A model generated the notes under the pieces. It was not told where the DNA came from. It saw only the letters and a program-made list of their open reading frames with translations, and did no database searches. From Nocardiopsis ganjiahuensis DSM 45031 (lineage in GTDB: Bacteria > Actinomycetota > Actinomycetes > Streptosporangiales > Streptosporangiaceae), in the NCBI RefSeq assembly GCF_000341085.1, contig NZ_ANBA01000009.1:434001-498000 (forward strand): a stretch of 64,000 nt of DNA. The letters are read 5' to 3'. Positions 7,866 through 16,141 of the stretch are shown in pieces; positions within the stretch are counted from its first letter, which is position 1, and every line of letters begins with the position of its first letter. Made by a program: the position numbers and the translations under genes.

Positions 7866-8384
7866 TCAGCCGGTTCCCGTCTTCGCCCCGTCCGCTTCCA
7901 GAGCCCTGAGCCGTTCCGCCGCCCGGGCGACCTCGTTCTCGTTGAACACGGCCACCCCGTGCTCGCGGAGCAGGTGCGCGGTCACACCCTCACCCGGCGT
8001 CTTGCGGCCCCCGAAGGTCCCGTCGTACACCTCGTGCAGCCCGCAGGAGGGGCTGGACTCCTTGAGCAGGGCCACCTCCACCCCGTGCGCCCGGGCGGTG
8101 GCCAGCGCCGAACGCGCACCGGACACGAAGTGGTCGGTCACGTCGGCGCCCTCGGGGGTGAGGATGCGGGCCCGGCCCGCGAGCACGTCGGCGGCGTCCG
8201 CGCCCGGTTCGATCTCGGCGGGCGGCCGGGGCACCGGCAGTCCGCCGGCGATCTCGGGGCAGAGCACGACCAGGCGGCCCTCCTCACGCCAGCGGGTGAC
8301 CGTGTCGTCCCCCACCGGTTTGGCCTGTCCGTCGTAGCGAACCCTGCGCCCCATCAGACACGCGCTGACCAGTACTTTACGCAT
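7866..8384 (-). CDS. DUF523 protein (YbbK-like, cysteine motif protein)
   Basis: A 172-residue cytoplasmic protein with the DUF523 hallmarks: VSACLMGRRVRYDG at the start, VVLCPEIAGGLPVPR, and LLKESSPSCG. The three Cys motifs (ACLMG, LCPE, PSCG) are conserved across the family and could hold a metal or be redox active. The function of the stand-alone form is not established; related domains occur with DUF1722 and in thiouracil-desulfurase-like proteins. It is a single gene, convergent with the reductase and divergent from the MHS transporter. Confidence 0.88.
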   Translation of the reverse strand: MRKVLVSACLMGRRVRYDGQAKPVGDDTVTRWREEGRLVVLCPEIAGGLPVPRPPAEIEPGADAADVLAGRARILTPEGADVTDHFVSGARSALATARAHGVEVALLKESSPSCGLHEVYDGTFGGRKTPGEGVTAHLLREHGVAVFNENEVARAAERLRALEADGAKTGTG

Positions 8385-8482
8385 GCTGCCACGCTACCGC
8401 CGGGCGACACGTACACCTCCCACCCTTTCGTCACCCCAGGTGCTTATCTATGTACTTCAGGTGATTTCACCGAAGGAGAGAC

Positions 8483-9928
8483 GTGAGCGAACAACCGGGC
8501 CGGCGGACCCTGAGAACCGATCACAAGGCCACTCGCAAGGCCGTCACCGCCGCGGCGATCGGCAACGCGACGGAGTGGTACGACTTCGGTGTCTACAGCT
8601 ACCTCGCGGTGACCATCGGGCTGGTCTTCTACCCGTCTCAGTCGCCGGGCGTGCAGCTCATCGCCACCTTCACCACGTTCGCCGCGGCCTTCCTCGTCCG
8701 CCCGCTCGGCGGCATGTTCTTCGGCCCGCTCGGCGACCGGATCGGCCGCAAGCACGTCCTGGCGTTCACCATGCTGCTCATGGCCGTCAGCACGTTCTCG
8801 ATCGGCCTCATCCCCTCGGCCGCCACCATCGGCATCGCCGCGCCGATCCTGCTCCTGGTGGCCCGGATGCTCCAGGGCTTCTCCACCGGCGGTGAGTACG
8901 GCGGGGCCACCACGTTCATCGCCGAGTACGCGCCGGACAGGCGCCGCGGCTTCCTCGCCTCCTGGCTGGAGTTCGGCACGGTCAGCGGTTACGTCGGCGG
9001 TGCCGCCGTCGTCACCGTGATGACCCTGCTCCTGGGCGCCGACGCCATGCAGGCCTGGGGCTGGCGCATCCCGTTCCTGCTGGCCCTGCCGCTCGGCGCC
9101 GTCGGCCTCTACCTCCGGGTGAAGCTGGAGGACACCCCGGTCTTCAACGAGAACACCGACGGCTTCGCCAAGGGCGCCGGGGGCGAGCGGCGCAAGGGCC
9201 AGCTCAGGGAGACCGTCGTGGGCCAGTGGCACGCCATGGTGCTGTGCATCGGCCTGGTCCTGGTCTTCAACGTCAACAACTACATGGTGACCGCGTACAT
9301 GCCCACCTACCTGGAGGCGGAGCTGGGATACGGCACGACCCTGGCCCTGGTGGTGACCTTGGGCGCCATGGTGTTCATGCTGGCGACCGTGACCCTGTTC
9401 GGCCGCCTGAGCGACAGGGTGGGCCGCAGGCCGGTCCTGCTCTCCGGAAGCCTCTTCGCGATCGTGCTGTCCCTGCCGGCCTTCTGGATGCTGCAACAGG
9501 GCAGTCCGTGGACCGCGACCCTGGGGGTGGTGGTGCTGGCGGTCACCCTGGTGCACTTCTCCGGTGCGGCCCCCGCCGCGCTCCCGGCCTTCTTCCCGAC
9601 CAAGGTCCGCTACGGTGCCCTGGCCATCGCCTTCAACGTCTCGGTGGCCCTGTTCGGCGGCACCACCCCGCTGATCGCCGAGTCGCTGGTGCAGTCCACC
9701 GGCAACCTGTACTCGCCCGCCTGGCTGGTGATGGCCGCCGGCGCCGTGGGCGTCCTGGTGGTCTGGCGGATGAAGGAGAGCGCCGGGAAGCCGCTGCCCG
9801 GCGCCCCGGCCATCCCGGTCCCCGAACGCGCTCCGAAGGCCACGGGGAGACTGCCCTACCCGAGGAGCGGTGGGAGCGGCTCGGGCATCCGGGGCAGCAA
9901 CGTCCGCCGCCTGCCCTCGGACTCCTGA
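8483..9928 (+). CDS. Metabolite:H+ symporter, MFS (ProP/KgtP-like MHS family)
   Basis: A 481-residue 12-helix protein. AAIGNATEWYDFGVYSYLAV at the N terminus, RPLGGMFFGPLGDRIGRKHVL in loop 2-3, and LLVARMLQGFSTGGEYGGA in helix 4-5 are the classic signature of the metabolite:H+ symporter family, which imports osmoprotectants (ProP), dicarboxylates (KgtP) or citrate. Which substrate applies cannot be read here, though the overall pattern is closest to ProP. The GTG start at 8483 follows GAAGGAGAG with ideal spacing. A long Pro/Arg-rich tail ends the protein. Monocistronic, closed by a strong stem-loop. Confidence 0.9.
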   Translation: MSEQPGRRTLRTDHKATRKAVTAAAIGNATEWYDFGVYSYLAVTIGLVFYPSQSPGVQLIATFTTFAAAFLVRPLGGMFFGPLGDRIGRKHVLAFTMLLMAVSTFSIGLIPSAATIGIAAPILLLVARMLQGFSTGGEYGGATTFIAEYAPDRRRGFLASWLEFGTVSGYVGGAAVVTVMTLLLGADAMQAWGWRIPFLLALPLGAVGLYLRVKLEDTPVFNENTDGFAKGAGGERRKGQLRETVVGQWHAMVLCIGLVLVFNVNNYMVTAYMPTYLEAELGYGTTLALVVTLGAMVFMLATVTLFGRLSDRVGRRPVLLSGSLFAIVLSLPAFWMLQQGSPWTATLGVVVLAVTLVHFSGAAPAALPAFFPTKVRYGALAIAFNVSVALFGGTTPLIAESLVQSTGNLYSPAWLVMAAGAVGVLVVWRMKESAGKPLPGAPAIPVPERAPKATGRLPYPRSGGSGSGIRGSNVRRLPSDS

Positions 9929-9944
9929 CCGGCCCGGCCCGCGC

Positions 9945-9991
9945 ACACGGAAGGGGCGTCCCGCCAGTGCGGCGGGGCGCCCCTTCCGTGT
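9945..9991. terminator. Bidirectional stem-loop between MHS gene and abrB-like gene
   Basis: ACACGGAAGGGGCG-t-CCCGCC pairs with GGCGGG-g-CGCCCCTTCCGTGT around AGTGC: about 20 base pairs with one mismatch, placed between convergent genes. Confidence 0.7.
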
Positions 9992-10013
9992 GTCCGGAGG
10001 ATCCGGCCTGTGA

Positions 10014-10310
10014 CTAGGGGCCCGGTTCGGGCCTGGGCCCGGCCTCCGGATCCTCCTCGTCGATGTGCTCTCGGACCGCGGACTTCAGGACCGGGGAGAA
10101 GTCCACGTTCCCCAGGATGCGGTCGACCGTCATCAGGGCGAGCCCCTGCTCGGGGTCGCCCAGGACCAGCAGCTTGTCACCCGGGGAGATGCCCAGGTCA
10201 CGGCGGGCCTGAGCCGGGAGCGAGATCTGGCCGCGTTCGCTGACCGTCACCGCACCGTAGAACCCCCGGCCGCCGGGCCCGTAGGGCGCACCGTCCGCCT
10301 TCTCAGCCAC
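10014..10310 (-). CDS. AbrB/MazE/SpoVT-type DNA-binding protein
   Basis: About 98 residues from GTG 10310. The core FYGAVTVSERGQISLPAQAR then RDLGISPGDKLLVLGDPEQG is the swapped-hairpin AbrB fold, which dimerises to bind DNA. ILGNVDFSPVLKSAVREHID follows as a helical tail. Alternative in-frame starts exist at 10361 (ATG with GAAGG before it) and 10388; GTG 10310 gives the family's usual N terminus. It is divergent from the DUF418 gene; the intergenic repeats at 10385-10418 are its probable target, making it a candidate regulator of that membrane protein and of itself. Confidence 0.82.
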   Translation of the reverse strand: MAEKADGAPYGPGGRGFYGAVTVSERGQISLPAQARRDLGISPGDKLLVLGDPEQGLALMTVDRILGNVDFSPVLKSAVREHIDEEDPEAGPRPEPGP

Positions 10311-10384
10311 CTGGTCACCGCTTTCTCGCACACGTTTTACACAGCGTATCAAGCGGATCATGTGGCCTTCCGACCGAAGCTCGC

Positions 10385-10418
10385 GCATGCTTTACATGAT
10401 TTACATGACGTAGCATGC
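10385..10418. promoter_or_regulatory. Tandem 9-bp repeats framed by GCATGC boxes
   Basis: Two perfect adjacent copies of TTTACATGA (10391-10399 and 10400-10408) are flanked by identical GCATGC palindromes (10385-10390 and 10413-10418). A further TTTTACACA lies at 10335. The cluster lies between the divergent abrB-like and DUF418 genes, 28 bases before the DUF418 GTG. Confidence 0.55.
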
Positions 10419-10445
10419 AAGAAAGCATCCCGTCGAGGAGGACCT

Positions 10446-11633
10446 GTGACCGCCCCCACGACCACCGGCGCACCGCGTGCGCTCGCCCCCGACCTGGCCC
10501 GGGGCGCCATGCTCCTGGCCATCGCCCTGGCGCACGCCCCCTTGTTCGTCCTGGCCGTGGACCACGGCCCGGCACTGGCCAACGGGGTCTCCCACGCCTT
10601 CCACGAAGTGTTCGTGGGCAACCACGCCCGGCCCATGTTCGCGCTCCTGTTCGGCTACGCCCTCGTCCAGATGCTGGACCGGCGGACCGCACACGGCGAC
10701 GATCCCGCCGACGTCCGCTCCATGCTGCGCCGCCGGGGCCTGTGGCTGCTGGTCTTCGGGCTGGCCCACCTCCTGCTGGCACCCCTCGACATCCTGGCCC
10801 CGTACGGCGTCGCCTCACTGCTGCTCGTGGGGCTGCTGAAGGTCCGTGACCGCACCCTGTTGTGGGTCGGCGCCCTCACCCTGGTCCCCGGAACCCTGGT
10901 CTCCTCGATTCCCCTCATGCTCGCCCTGGGCCAGGGGGTGACCACCTTCGACATCGGCAACGTGGCCGTGCCCGTCGGGACCGACCTCGGCACCCACTAC
11001 CTGCAGCGCCTCTCCGGCACACCGTTCGGGTTGGCGTTCGGAACGGTCCTGGTGGTGCCCGGCGTGATCATCGGCATGTGGGCGGCCCGGCGCGGACTGC
11101 TGGACCGGCCCGAACGCCACCGCGTGTTCCTGACCCGCGCCGTCGTCATCACCATGACGGTCTCCGTCCTGGGCGCCCTGCCGTCGATCCTCGCCCAGAC
11201 CGGCCTGTGGACGCCCGAGTCCGCGGCCGCGGTGTGGGGAACGGCCCTGTCCCAGCCGCTCACCGGCTACTTCGGCGGTTTCGGGATGGCCGGGGCGATC
11301 GCCCTGATCTCCATCCGCGCGGCCCGCACCCGGGGGCCGGTGACCACGGCCGTGGCGGCGCTCGGGCAGCGTTCGATGACCTTCTACCTGTTCCAGAGCG
11401 TGGTGTTCATGGTGGTCTTCTCGCCTTTCGTCCTGGGTTTCCAGGACCGCGTGGGGCTGACCGGATCCTTCGTGGTGGCCGCGCTGACCTGGCTGGTGTC
11501 GGTGGCCGCCGCCGAACTGATGCGGCGCCGGGGGCACCGCGGCCCGGCGGAGAAGCTGCTGCGCCGCCTGGTCGGCCCCGTCCGCCCGAAGGCCGGGTCG
11601 GCGTCGGGCAAGGAACTCTCCTCCACCGAGTGA
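10446..11633 (+). CDS. DUF418 integral membrane protein
   Basis: A 395-residue protein with about 9-10 membrane helices. It shows the DUF418 plan: RALAPDLARGAMLLAIALAH at the start, NHARPMFALLFGYALVQMLDR, RRRGLWLLVFGLAHLLL, and near the end GQRSMTFYLFQSVVF. DUF418 proteins resemble acyltransferase-3-like membrane proteins, but no substrate is known. GTG 10446 follows GAGGAG. Divergent from the AbrB-type gene and probably controlled through the tandem repeats just upstream. Confidence 0.85.
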   Translation: MTAPTTTGAPRALAPDLARGAMLLAIALAHAPLFVLAVDHGPALANGVSHAFHEVFVGNHARPMFALLFGYALVQMLDRRTAHGDDPADVRSMLRRRGLWLLVFGLAHLLLAPLDILAPYGVASLLLVGLLKVRDRTLLWVGALTLVPGTLVSSIPLMLALGQGVTTFDIGNVAVPVGTDLGTHYLQRLSGTPFGLAFGTVLVVPGVIIGMWAARRGLLDRPERHRVFLTRAVVITMTVSVLGALPSILAQTGLWTPESAAAVWGTALSQPLTGYFGGFGMAGAIALISIRAARTRGPVTTAVAALGQRSMTFYLFQSVVFMVVFSPFVLGFQDRVGLTGSFVVAALTWLVSVAAAELMRRRGHRGPAEKLLRRLVGPVRPKAGSASGKELSSTE

Positions 11634-11656
11634 GCACACGACCGTGAGCACATGAC

Positions 11657-11687
11657 GAAGGGGGCGCCCCGCCGGGGCGCCCCCTTC
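11657..11687. terminator. Perfect 14-bp stem-loop between DUF418 gene and der
   Basis: GAAGGGGGCGCCCC pairs perfectly with GGGGCGCCCCCTTC around a GCC loop, between convergent genes; no T-tract. Confidence 0.7.
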
Positions 11688-11735
11688 ACCTCTCACCTGC
11701 CGAACCCGCTCCGAGCGGGTCCCGGCGGCTGACCG

Positions 11736-13178
11736 CTAGCGGCGGCCTCCGCCACCGCGCGGCTTGCGGTCCGGACGCACGCTGCCCTTGGAGGCGCGTC
11801 CCGGGAGCCCGCCCTTCTTCTCGCGGATCCGCATGCTGATGTGCACCGGGGTCCCCTCGAAACCGAAGTCCTCACGCAGCCGGCGCTCGATGAAGCGGCG
11901 GTAGTTGTCCTCGAGGAACCCGGTGGTGAACAGGACGAAGTGCGGCGGACGCGCACCGGCCTGGGTCGCGAACAGGATCTTGGGCTGCTTGCCGCCGCGC
12001 ACCGGCGGCGGGGTGGCCGCCACCAGCTCCTTGAGCCAGTTGTTGAGCTGACCCGTGGAGATGCGCTGGTTGAAACCGGCCAGGCTGGTCTCGATCGCCG
12101 GAACGAGCCGCTCCATGTGGCGGCCGGTCGCCGCGGAGATGTTCACCCTGGGGGCCCAGGAGACCCGCGCCAGCTGGCGGTCGATCTCCTTCTCCAGGTA
12201 GACGCGGCGCTCCTCGTCGAGGATGTCCCACTTGTTGAAGGCCAGGACCAGACCGCGGCCGGCCTCGACGACCTGCTCCACGACCCGGATGTCCTGCTCG
12301 GCCAGCGGCTCGCTGACGTCCATCAGCACCACGGCCACCTCGGCCCGCTCCAGGGCGGTGCCGGTGCGCATGGTCGCGTAGTAGTCGGCGCCCTGGAGCG
12401 CACGGAACCGGCGGCGGATACCGGCGGTGTCGATGAACTTCCAGGTCTTGCCGCCCAGGTCGATCAGCTCGTCGACCGCGTCACGGGTGGTACCCGCCAC
12501 GGAGTCCACGACCACGCGGTCCTCACCGGCGAGCCGGTTCAGCAGGCTGGACTTGCCCACGTTCGGGCGGCCCAGCAGGGCGATGCGGGACGGGCCGTCC
12601 TCGTCGTCGTCCTCCCCCTGACCCTCGGGGGTCTCGGGGAAGGCCTCCACGACGGCGTCCAGCATGTCGCCGGTACCGCGTCCGTGCAGGGCGCTGATCG
12701 CGAAGGGCTGACCCACACCCAGGTTCCACAGGCCGAGCGCGTCGGCCTCCTGCTGCCCGCCGTCGACCTTGTTGGCGGCCAGCACCACGGGCTTCTTGGT
12801 GGCGCGCAGCACGCGGGTGACCGCGGCGTCGGCGTCGGTGATGCCCACGGTCGCGTCGACCACGAACAGGATGACGTCGGCGGTCTGCGCGGCGTACTCG
12901 GCCTGGCGGGCGACCATCGCGGCCAGGCCGCTGACACTGGTCTCCCAGCCGCCGGTGTCCACCAGCGTGAAGCGGTGGTTCTGCCACTCGGCGTCGTAGG
13001 CCACCCGGTCCCGGGTCACGCCCGGGACGTCCTCGACCACCGCCTCGCGGCGGCCGATGATCCGGTTGACCAGGCTGGACTTGCCGACGTTGGGGCGGCC
13101 GACGACGGCGACGACGGGCAGTGCCGCGTCCTCACCCTCGGGTGCCGTGCCCACGTCGGACACGTCGAACTCACTCAT
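11736..13178 (-). CDS. der: Ribosome-assembly GTPase Der (EngA)
   Basis: About 480 residues with two GTPase domains in tandem and a KH-like C-terminal domain, the Der architecture. P-loops GRPNVGKSS occur twice (near residues 28 and 215), with G2/G3 motifs [14 protein letters not shown] and [13 protein letters not shown], and G4 motifs NKVD and NKWD. The C terminus ([20 protein letters not shown], then [10 protein letters not shown]) is the KH-like part, ending in a basic tail. Der binds the 50S subunit and is needed for its maturation. The start at 13178 is chosen because GGGAG precedes it; a GTG at 13208 is less likely. It follows cmk, its usual neighbour in actinobacteria. Confidence 0.97.
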   Translation of the reverse strand: MSEFDVSDVGTAPEGEDAALPVVAVVGRPNVGKSSLVNRIIGRREAVVEDVPGVTRDRVAYDAEWQNHRFTLVDTGGWETSVSGLAAMVARQAEYAAQTADVILFVVDATVGITDADAAVTRVLRATKKPVVLAANKVDGGQQEADALGLWNLGVGQPFAISALHGRGTGDMLDAVVEAFPETPEGQGEDDDEDGPSRIALLGRPNVGKSSLLNRLAGEDRVVVDSVAGTTRDAVDELIDLGGKTWKFIDTAGIRRRFRALQGADYYATMRTGTALERAEVAVVLMDVSEPLAEQDIRVVEQVVEAGRGLVLAFNKWDILDEERRVYLEKEIDRQLARVSWAPRVNISAATGRHMERLVPAIETSLAGFNQRISTGQLNNWLKELVAATPPPVRGGKQPKILFATQAGARPPHFVLFTTGFLEDNYRRFIERRLREDFGFEGTPVHISMRIREKKGGLPGRASKGSVRPDRKPRGGGGRR

Positions 13179-13417
13179 GTACTCGTACTCCCGGTTCCAG
13201 GTCCCCACGCGCCCAGGATGCGTGCCGTGAGGATGTGTAAGGATTCGACGCGATCGCCACGTGAATCACTCACGGGCGCCGATACGGGCGCCCGTGTCCT
13301 GCCACGAGGGGCAACCCCCGTGGATGTTCGTGTGTTCCCCCTCGCGGGGGTGGTGTGGCCGGTCTCTCCCCGGCCTCCCGCCGCTCCCACCCTCTGACGG
13401 GTTCGGCGGGCGACACC

Positions 13418-14113
13418 TCAGCGCTGGTTGTCGCGGGCCTCGTCGGCCAGCTTGACGACCAGGGCGACGACCTCGTCGAGGCTCAGGCCGGTGGTGTCGA
13501 GCTCGGTGGCGTCCGCGGTCTGCGTCAGCGGCGAGTGCTTGCGGCTGGAGTCCAGCTGGTCCCGGCGGGCCAGGTCGGCCTGGGTCGCCGCGACGTCAAC
13601 GGTCCGGACCTCCTTGCTGCGCCGCTGCGCACGCGCCTCGGCGCTGGCGGTCAGGAACAGCTTGACGGGGGCGTCGGGGGCGACGACGGTCGTGATGTCA
13701 CGGCCCTCGACCACGATACCCGCGCTCTCGTCGCAGGCGGCCTCGATGACCTCGCGCTGGGTCCGCACCAGCAGCTCACGCGCCTCGGGCACTGCCGAGA
13801 CGGCACTGACGTTGGTGGTGACCTCCTTGCCGCGGATCTCGGCGGCCACGTCGCGGCCGTCCACCGTCACGGTGGGGGCGGACGGGTCCGTGCCCATGGT
13901 GATGACGGGACGCTCGACGTTGGCGGCCACCGCGACGGTGTCGTTGACGTCGATGCCGCTGTCCAGCATCCACCAGGTCAGGGCCCGGTACATGGCCCCG
14001 GTGTCGAGGTAGCGCAGTTCCCGCGCCTTGGCGACACCCTTGGCCGTGCTCGACTTGCCCGACCCGGAGGGACCGTCGATGGCGATGACGATGCCCTTGC
14101 CCTGCGCGCTCAC
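13418..14113 (-). CDS. cmk: Cytidylate kinase
   Basis: A 231-residue (d)CMP kinase that makes CDP/dCDP from CMP/dCMP and ATP. IAIDGPSGSGKSSTAKGVA is the P-loop; LDTGAMYRALTWW binds CMP; IVVEGRDITTVVAPDAPVKL and ASAEARAQRR are further conserved family segments. GTG 14113 with GGGAG ten bases upstream. Lies between tyrA and der in a minus-strand run; a 239-base gap before der holds a short CCCCCG/CGGGGG inverted repeat but no gene. Confidence 0.97.
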   Translation of the reverse strand: MSAQGKGIVIAIDGPSGSGKSSTAKGVAKARELRYLDTGAMYRALTWWMLDSGIDVNDTVAVAANVERPVITMGTDPSAPTVTVDGRDVAAEIRGKEVTTNVSAVSAVPEARELLVRTQREVIEAACDESAGIVVEGRDITTVVAPDAPVKLFLTASAEARAQRRSKEVRTVDVAATQADLARRDQLDSSRKHSPLTQTADATELDTTGLSLDEVVALVVKLADEARDNQR

Positions 14114-14267
14114 TGCTGCTGACTCCCGGAATCACTGTGTATGGGGTGACGGCGCGTACTGCCGGCGCCGACGCCTCAGCCTACCTTCGCGCGAGGCTTC
14201 GCAGTACCAGAGCGCAGCCGGTGCGAGGCTCCGCGCAGGCCGCGCACCGAGCCGCTCGGCACCGCGC

Positions 14268-15437
14268 TCAGACGCCCGGGTGCACCGACCAGCCGTCGGC
14301 CGACAGTCCCTCGGCGAGCGTGTCCACGGCTTCGGGGAGCACGTACAGCTCGGCCACACCCAGCGGCAGGCCGGGGGTGTGCTCGATCCGCACGTCCTCG
14401 ATGTTGACGCCCGCCGTGGCCGCCGCCGCGAACAGGCGGCCCAGCGCGCCGGGCTCGTCCGGGATGACCACGGGGATCACCGTGTAGACGGGACGGCGGA
14501 CCGATCCGTGCTTTCCGGGGATGCGCCCGTGCCCCGAACGACCGCGGGCCAACAGGTCGCTGACGGGTGCCAGGCCGTCCCCGGCCCCGGCAGGGGGTTC
14601 GGTCCGCTCCGGGTCCCGCACGGCCGGATCGGCGGACCGGGCGTGCAGCGCCTCGGCGGTGGCGGCCAGGTCCGCGGCCATCTCGCTCAGTACGTCGGCC
14701 ACCGGTCCGGCGTTGTGGGTGAGGATCTCCATCCACATGGCCGGGTCCCCGCCGGCGATGCGGGTGACGTCACGCACGCCCTGACCGGCCAGGGCCAGCG
14801 CGGTCGCGTCCCCGGACAGCAGCCGGGCGGCCACGGCCGAGGAGGCCACGTGCGGGGCGTGCGAGACCAGCGCCACCGCGCGGTCGTGCGCACGCGCCTC
14901 CAGCACCAGCGGGTCGGCCCCGCACAGGCGGGCCAGTTCGGTCACCGCCGCGACGGACACCGGGTCGGCCTTGCCGGTGGGGCACAGCGCCCAGGAGCGG
15001 CCCAGGAACAGGTCGGCGCGGGCGGCGCCGGGGCCGTGCTTCTCCCGACCGCCCATGGGGTGTCCGGGCACGAAGGTCGCCATGTCGCAGCCGAGCCGCT
15101 CGGCGCCCTCCAGCACGCTCGCCTTGACGCTGGCCACATCGGTGTACACCTGGGCCAGGCCGCGGTTCTGCAGGTCGCGCAGTACGGCCGGGACGACGGC
15201 GGGCGGGGCGGCGATCACCGCGACGTCCGCGGGGGCACCGTCCCCGGCCTCGTCCAGCGGACGCCCGGCGCCGAGGTCGCAGGCCAGCCGCAGGGACGCG
15301 GGGTCGGGGTCGGTGAGGGTGACGTCCACGTCGCGGGCGCGCAGGGCCAACGCGATCGACGTTCCGATCAGGCCGGTGCCGACCACCGTGACCCGACGCA
15401 GTTCCGTCCGTCCTGCTCCGGCCGTCTCCTCGTCCAC
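14268..15437 (-). CDS. tyrA: Prephenate dehydrogenase with C-terminal ACT domain
   Basis: A 389-residue enzyme oxidising prephenate to 4-hydroxyphenylpyruvate with NAD, in tyrosine synthesis. The Rossmann motif VTVVGTGLIGTSIALAL is at residues 16-32; HPMGG in VPGHPMGGREKHG and VSHAPH (substrate-binding His) mark the catalytic domain. After a low-complexity linker, residues 315-389 form an ACT domain (VIPDEPGALGRLFAAAATAG), which usually senses tyrosine. GTG 15437 has GGGAG six bases upstream. The gene next upstream is chorismate mutase, giving the two successive steps side by side. Confidence 0.94.
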   Translation of the reverse strand: MDEETAGAGRTELRRVTVVGTGLIGTSIALALRARDVDVTLTDPDPASLRLACDLGAGRPLDEAGDGAPADVAVIAAPPAVVPAVLRDLQNRGLAQVYTDVASVKASVLEGAERLGCDMATFVPGHPMGGREKHGPGAARADLFLGRSWALCPTGKADPVSVAAVTELARLCGADPLVLEARAHDRAVALVSHAPHVASSAVAARLLSGDATALALAGQGVRDVTRIAGGDPAMWMEILTHNAGPVADVLSEMAADLAATAEALHARSADPAVRDPERTEPPAGAGDGLAPVSDLLARGRSGHGRIPGKHGSVRRPVYTVIPVVIPDEPGALGRLFAAAATAGVNIEDVRIEHTPGLPLGVAELYVLPEAVDTLAEGLSADGWSVHPGV

Positions 15438-15663
15438 AACACTCCCTCGTCTCCCACGCGTGCCCGTGTACGCCCACGTGTGCCGAAGGCGTGTTCCCAG
15501 ACTACGACCTCGTGACCAGGGCGCCCGTCCGCCTCACACCGCGAGCGCGGAGTCCGCGCCCGGGAAATCCGACGGCCCCACGACCGTTCCGGCCCAGGAA
15601 ACCCTCGGATCCCCGGGACCGCGGACAGAGCTCCGCTCCCGGCCGAACGCCCGGCCCGGTCGC

Positions 15664-16026
15664 CTACTGGGCGATGTCCAGGCGCAGCGCCTGGGCGCCG
15701 CGCAGGTAGACGTGCTGGACCTCGGCGCGCGGACGGTCGGTCTCCACGTGCGCCATGAGCCGCACCACCCGCGGCAGGGCGTGCGGGACGCCGATCTCGG
15801 ACGCGCACATCAGCGGAACGTCGGCGAAACCCAGCTTGCGGGCAGCCAGCGCGGGGAACTCGCTGGTCAGGTCGGGCGTGGCCGTGAACAGCACGCTGAT
15901 CACGTCGTCCGTGGTGAGCCCGTTGCGCCCCATCACCTCGGAGACCAGTTCGGCCGTGGCCTCCAGCACCTGCTCGCGTTCGTCCGCGTCGACCTGCACC
16001 GCACCGCGAATGGCCCGTACCGCCAC
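15664..16026 (-). CDS. aroH: Chorismate mutase, AroH class
   Basis: A 120-residue trimeric-type chorismate mutase converting chorismate to prephenate. AVRAIRGAVQVDADER begins the fold, Arg of RGA and the C-terminal R of LRGAQALRLD line the active site; FTATPDLTSEFPALAAR and PLMCASEIGVPHALPR are the other family segments. Start GTG 16026 gives the usual N terminus (next residues AVRAIRG) and has GGCGGGA upstream; GTG 16044 is an alternative. It supplies prephenate to the downstream tyrA gene. Confidence 0.93.
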   Translation of the reverse strand: MAVRAIRGAVQVDADEREQVLEATAELVSEVMGRNGLTTDDVISVLFTATPDLTSEFPALAARKLGFADVPLMCASEIGVPHALPRVVRLMAHVETDRPRAEVQHVYLRGAQALRLDIAQ

Positions 16027-16141
16027 GTTCGATCCCGCCTTCACCTCGTCAGTCGTGCCGCCGCCGTGGAGATAAGCGAGACGGCGGCCGCTCCCCGGGT
16101 TCGGGGGCGACCGCCGTCAACTGTATCGACAGACCTCGCGG

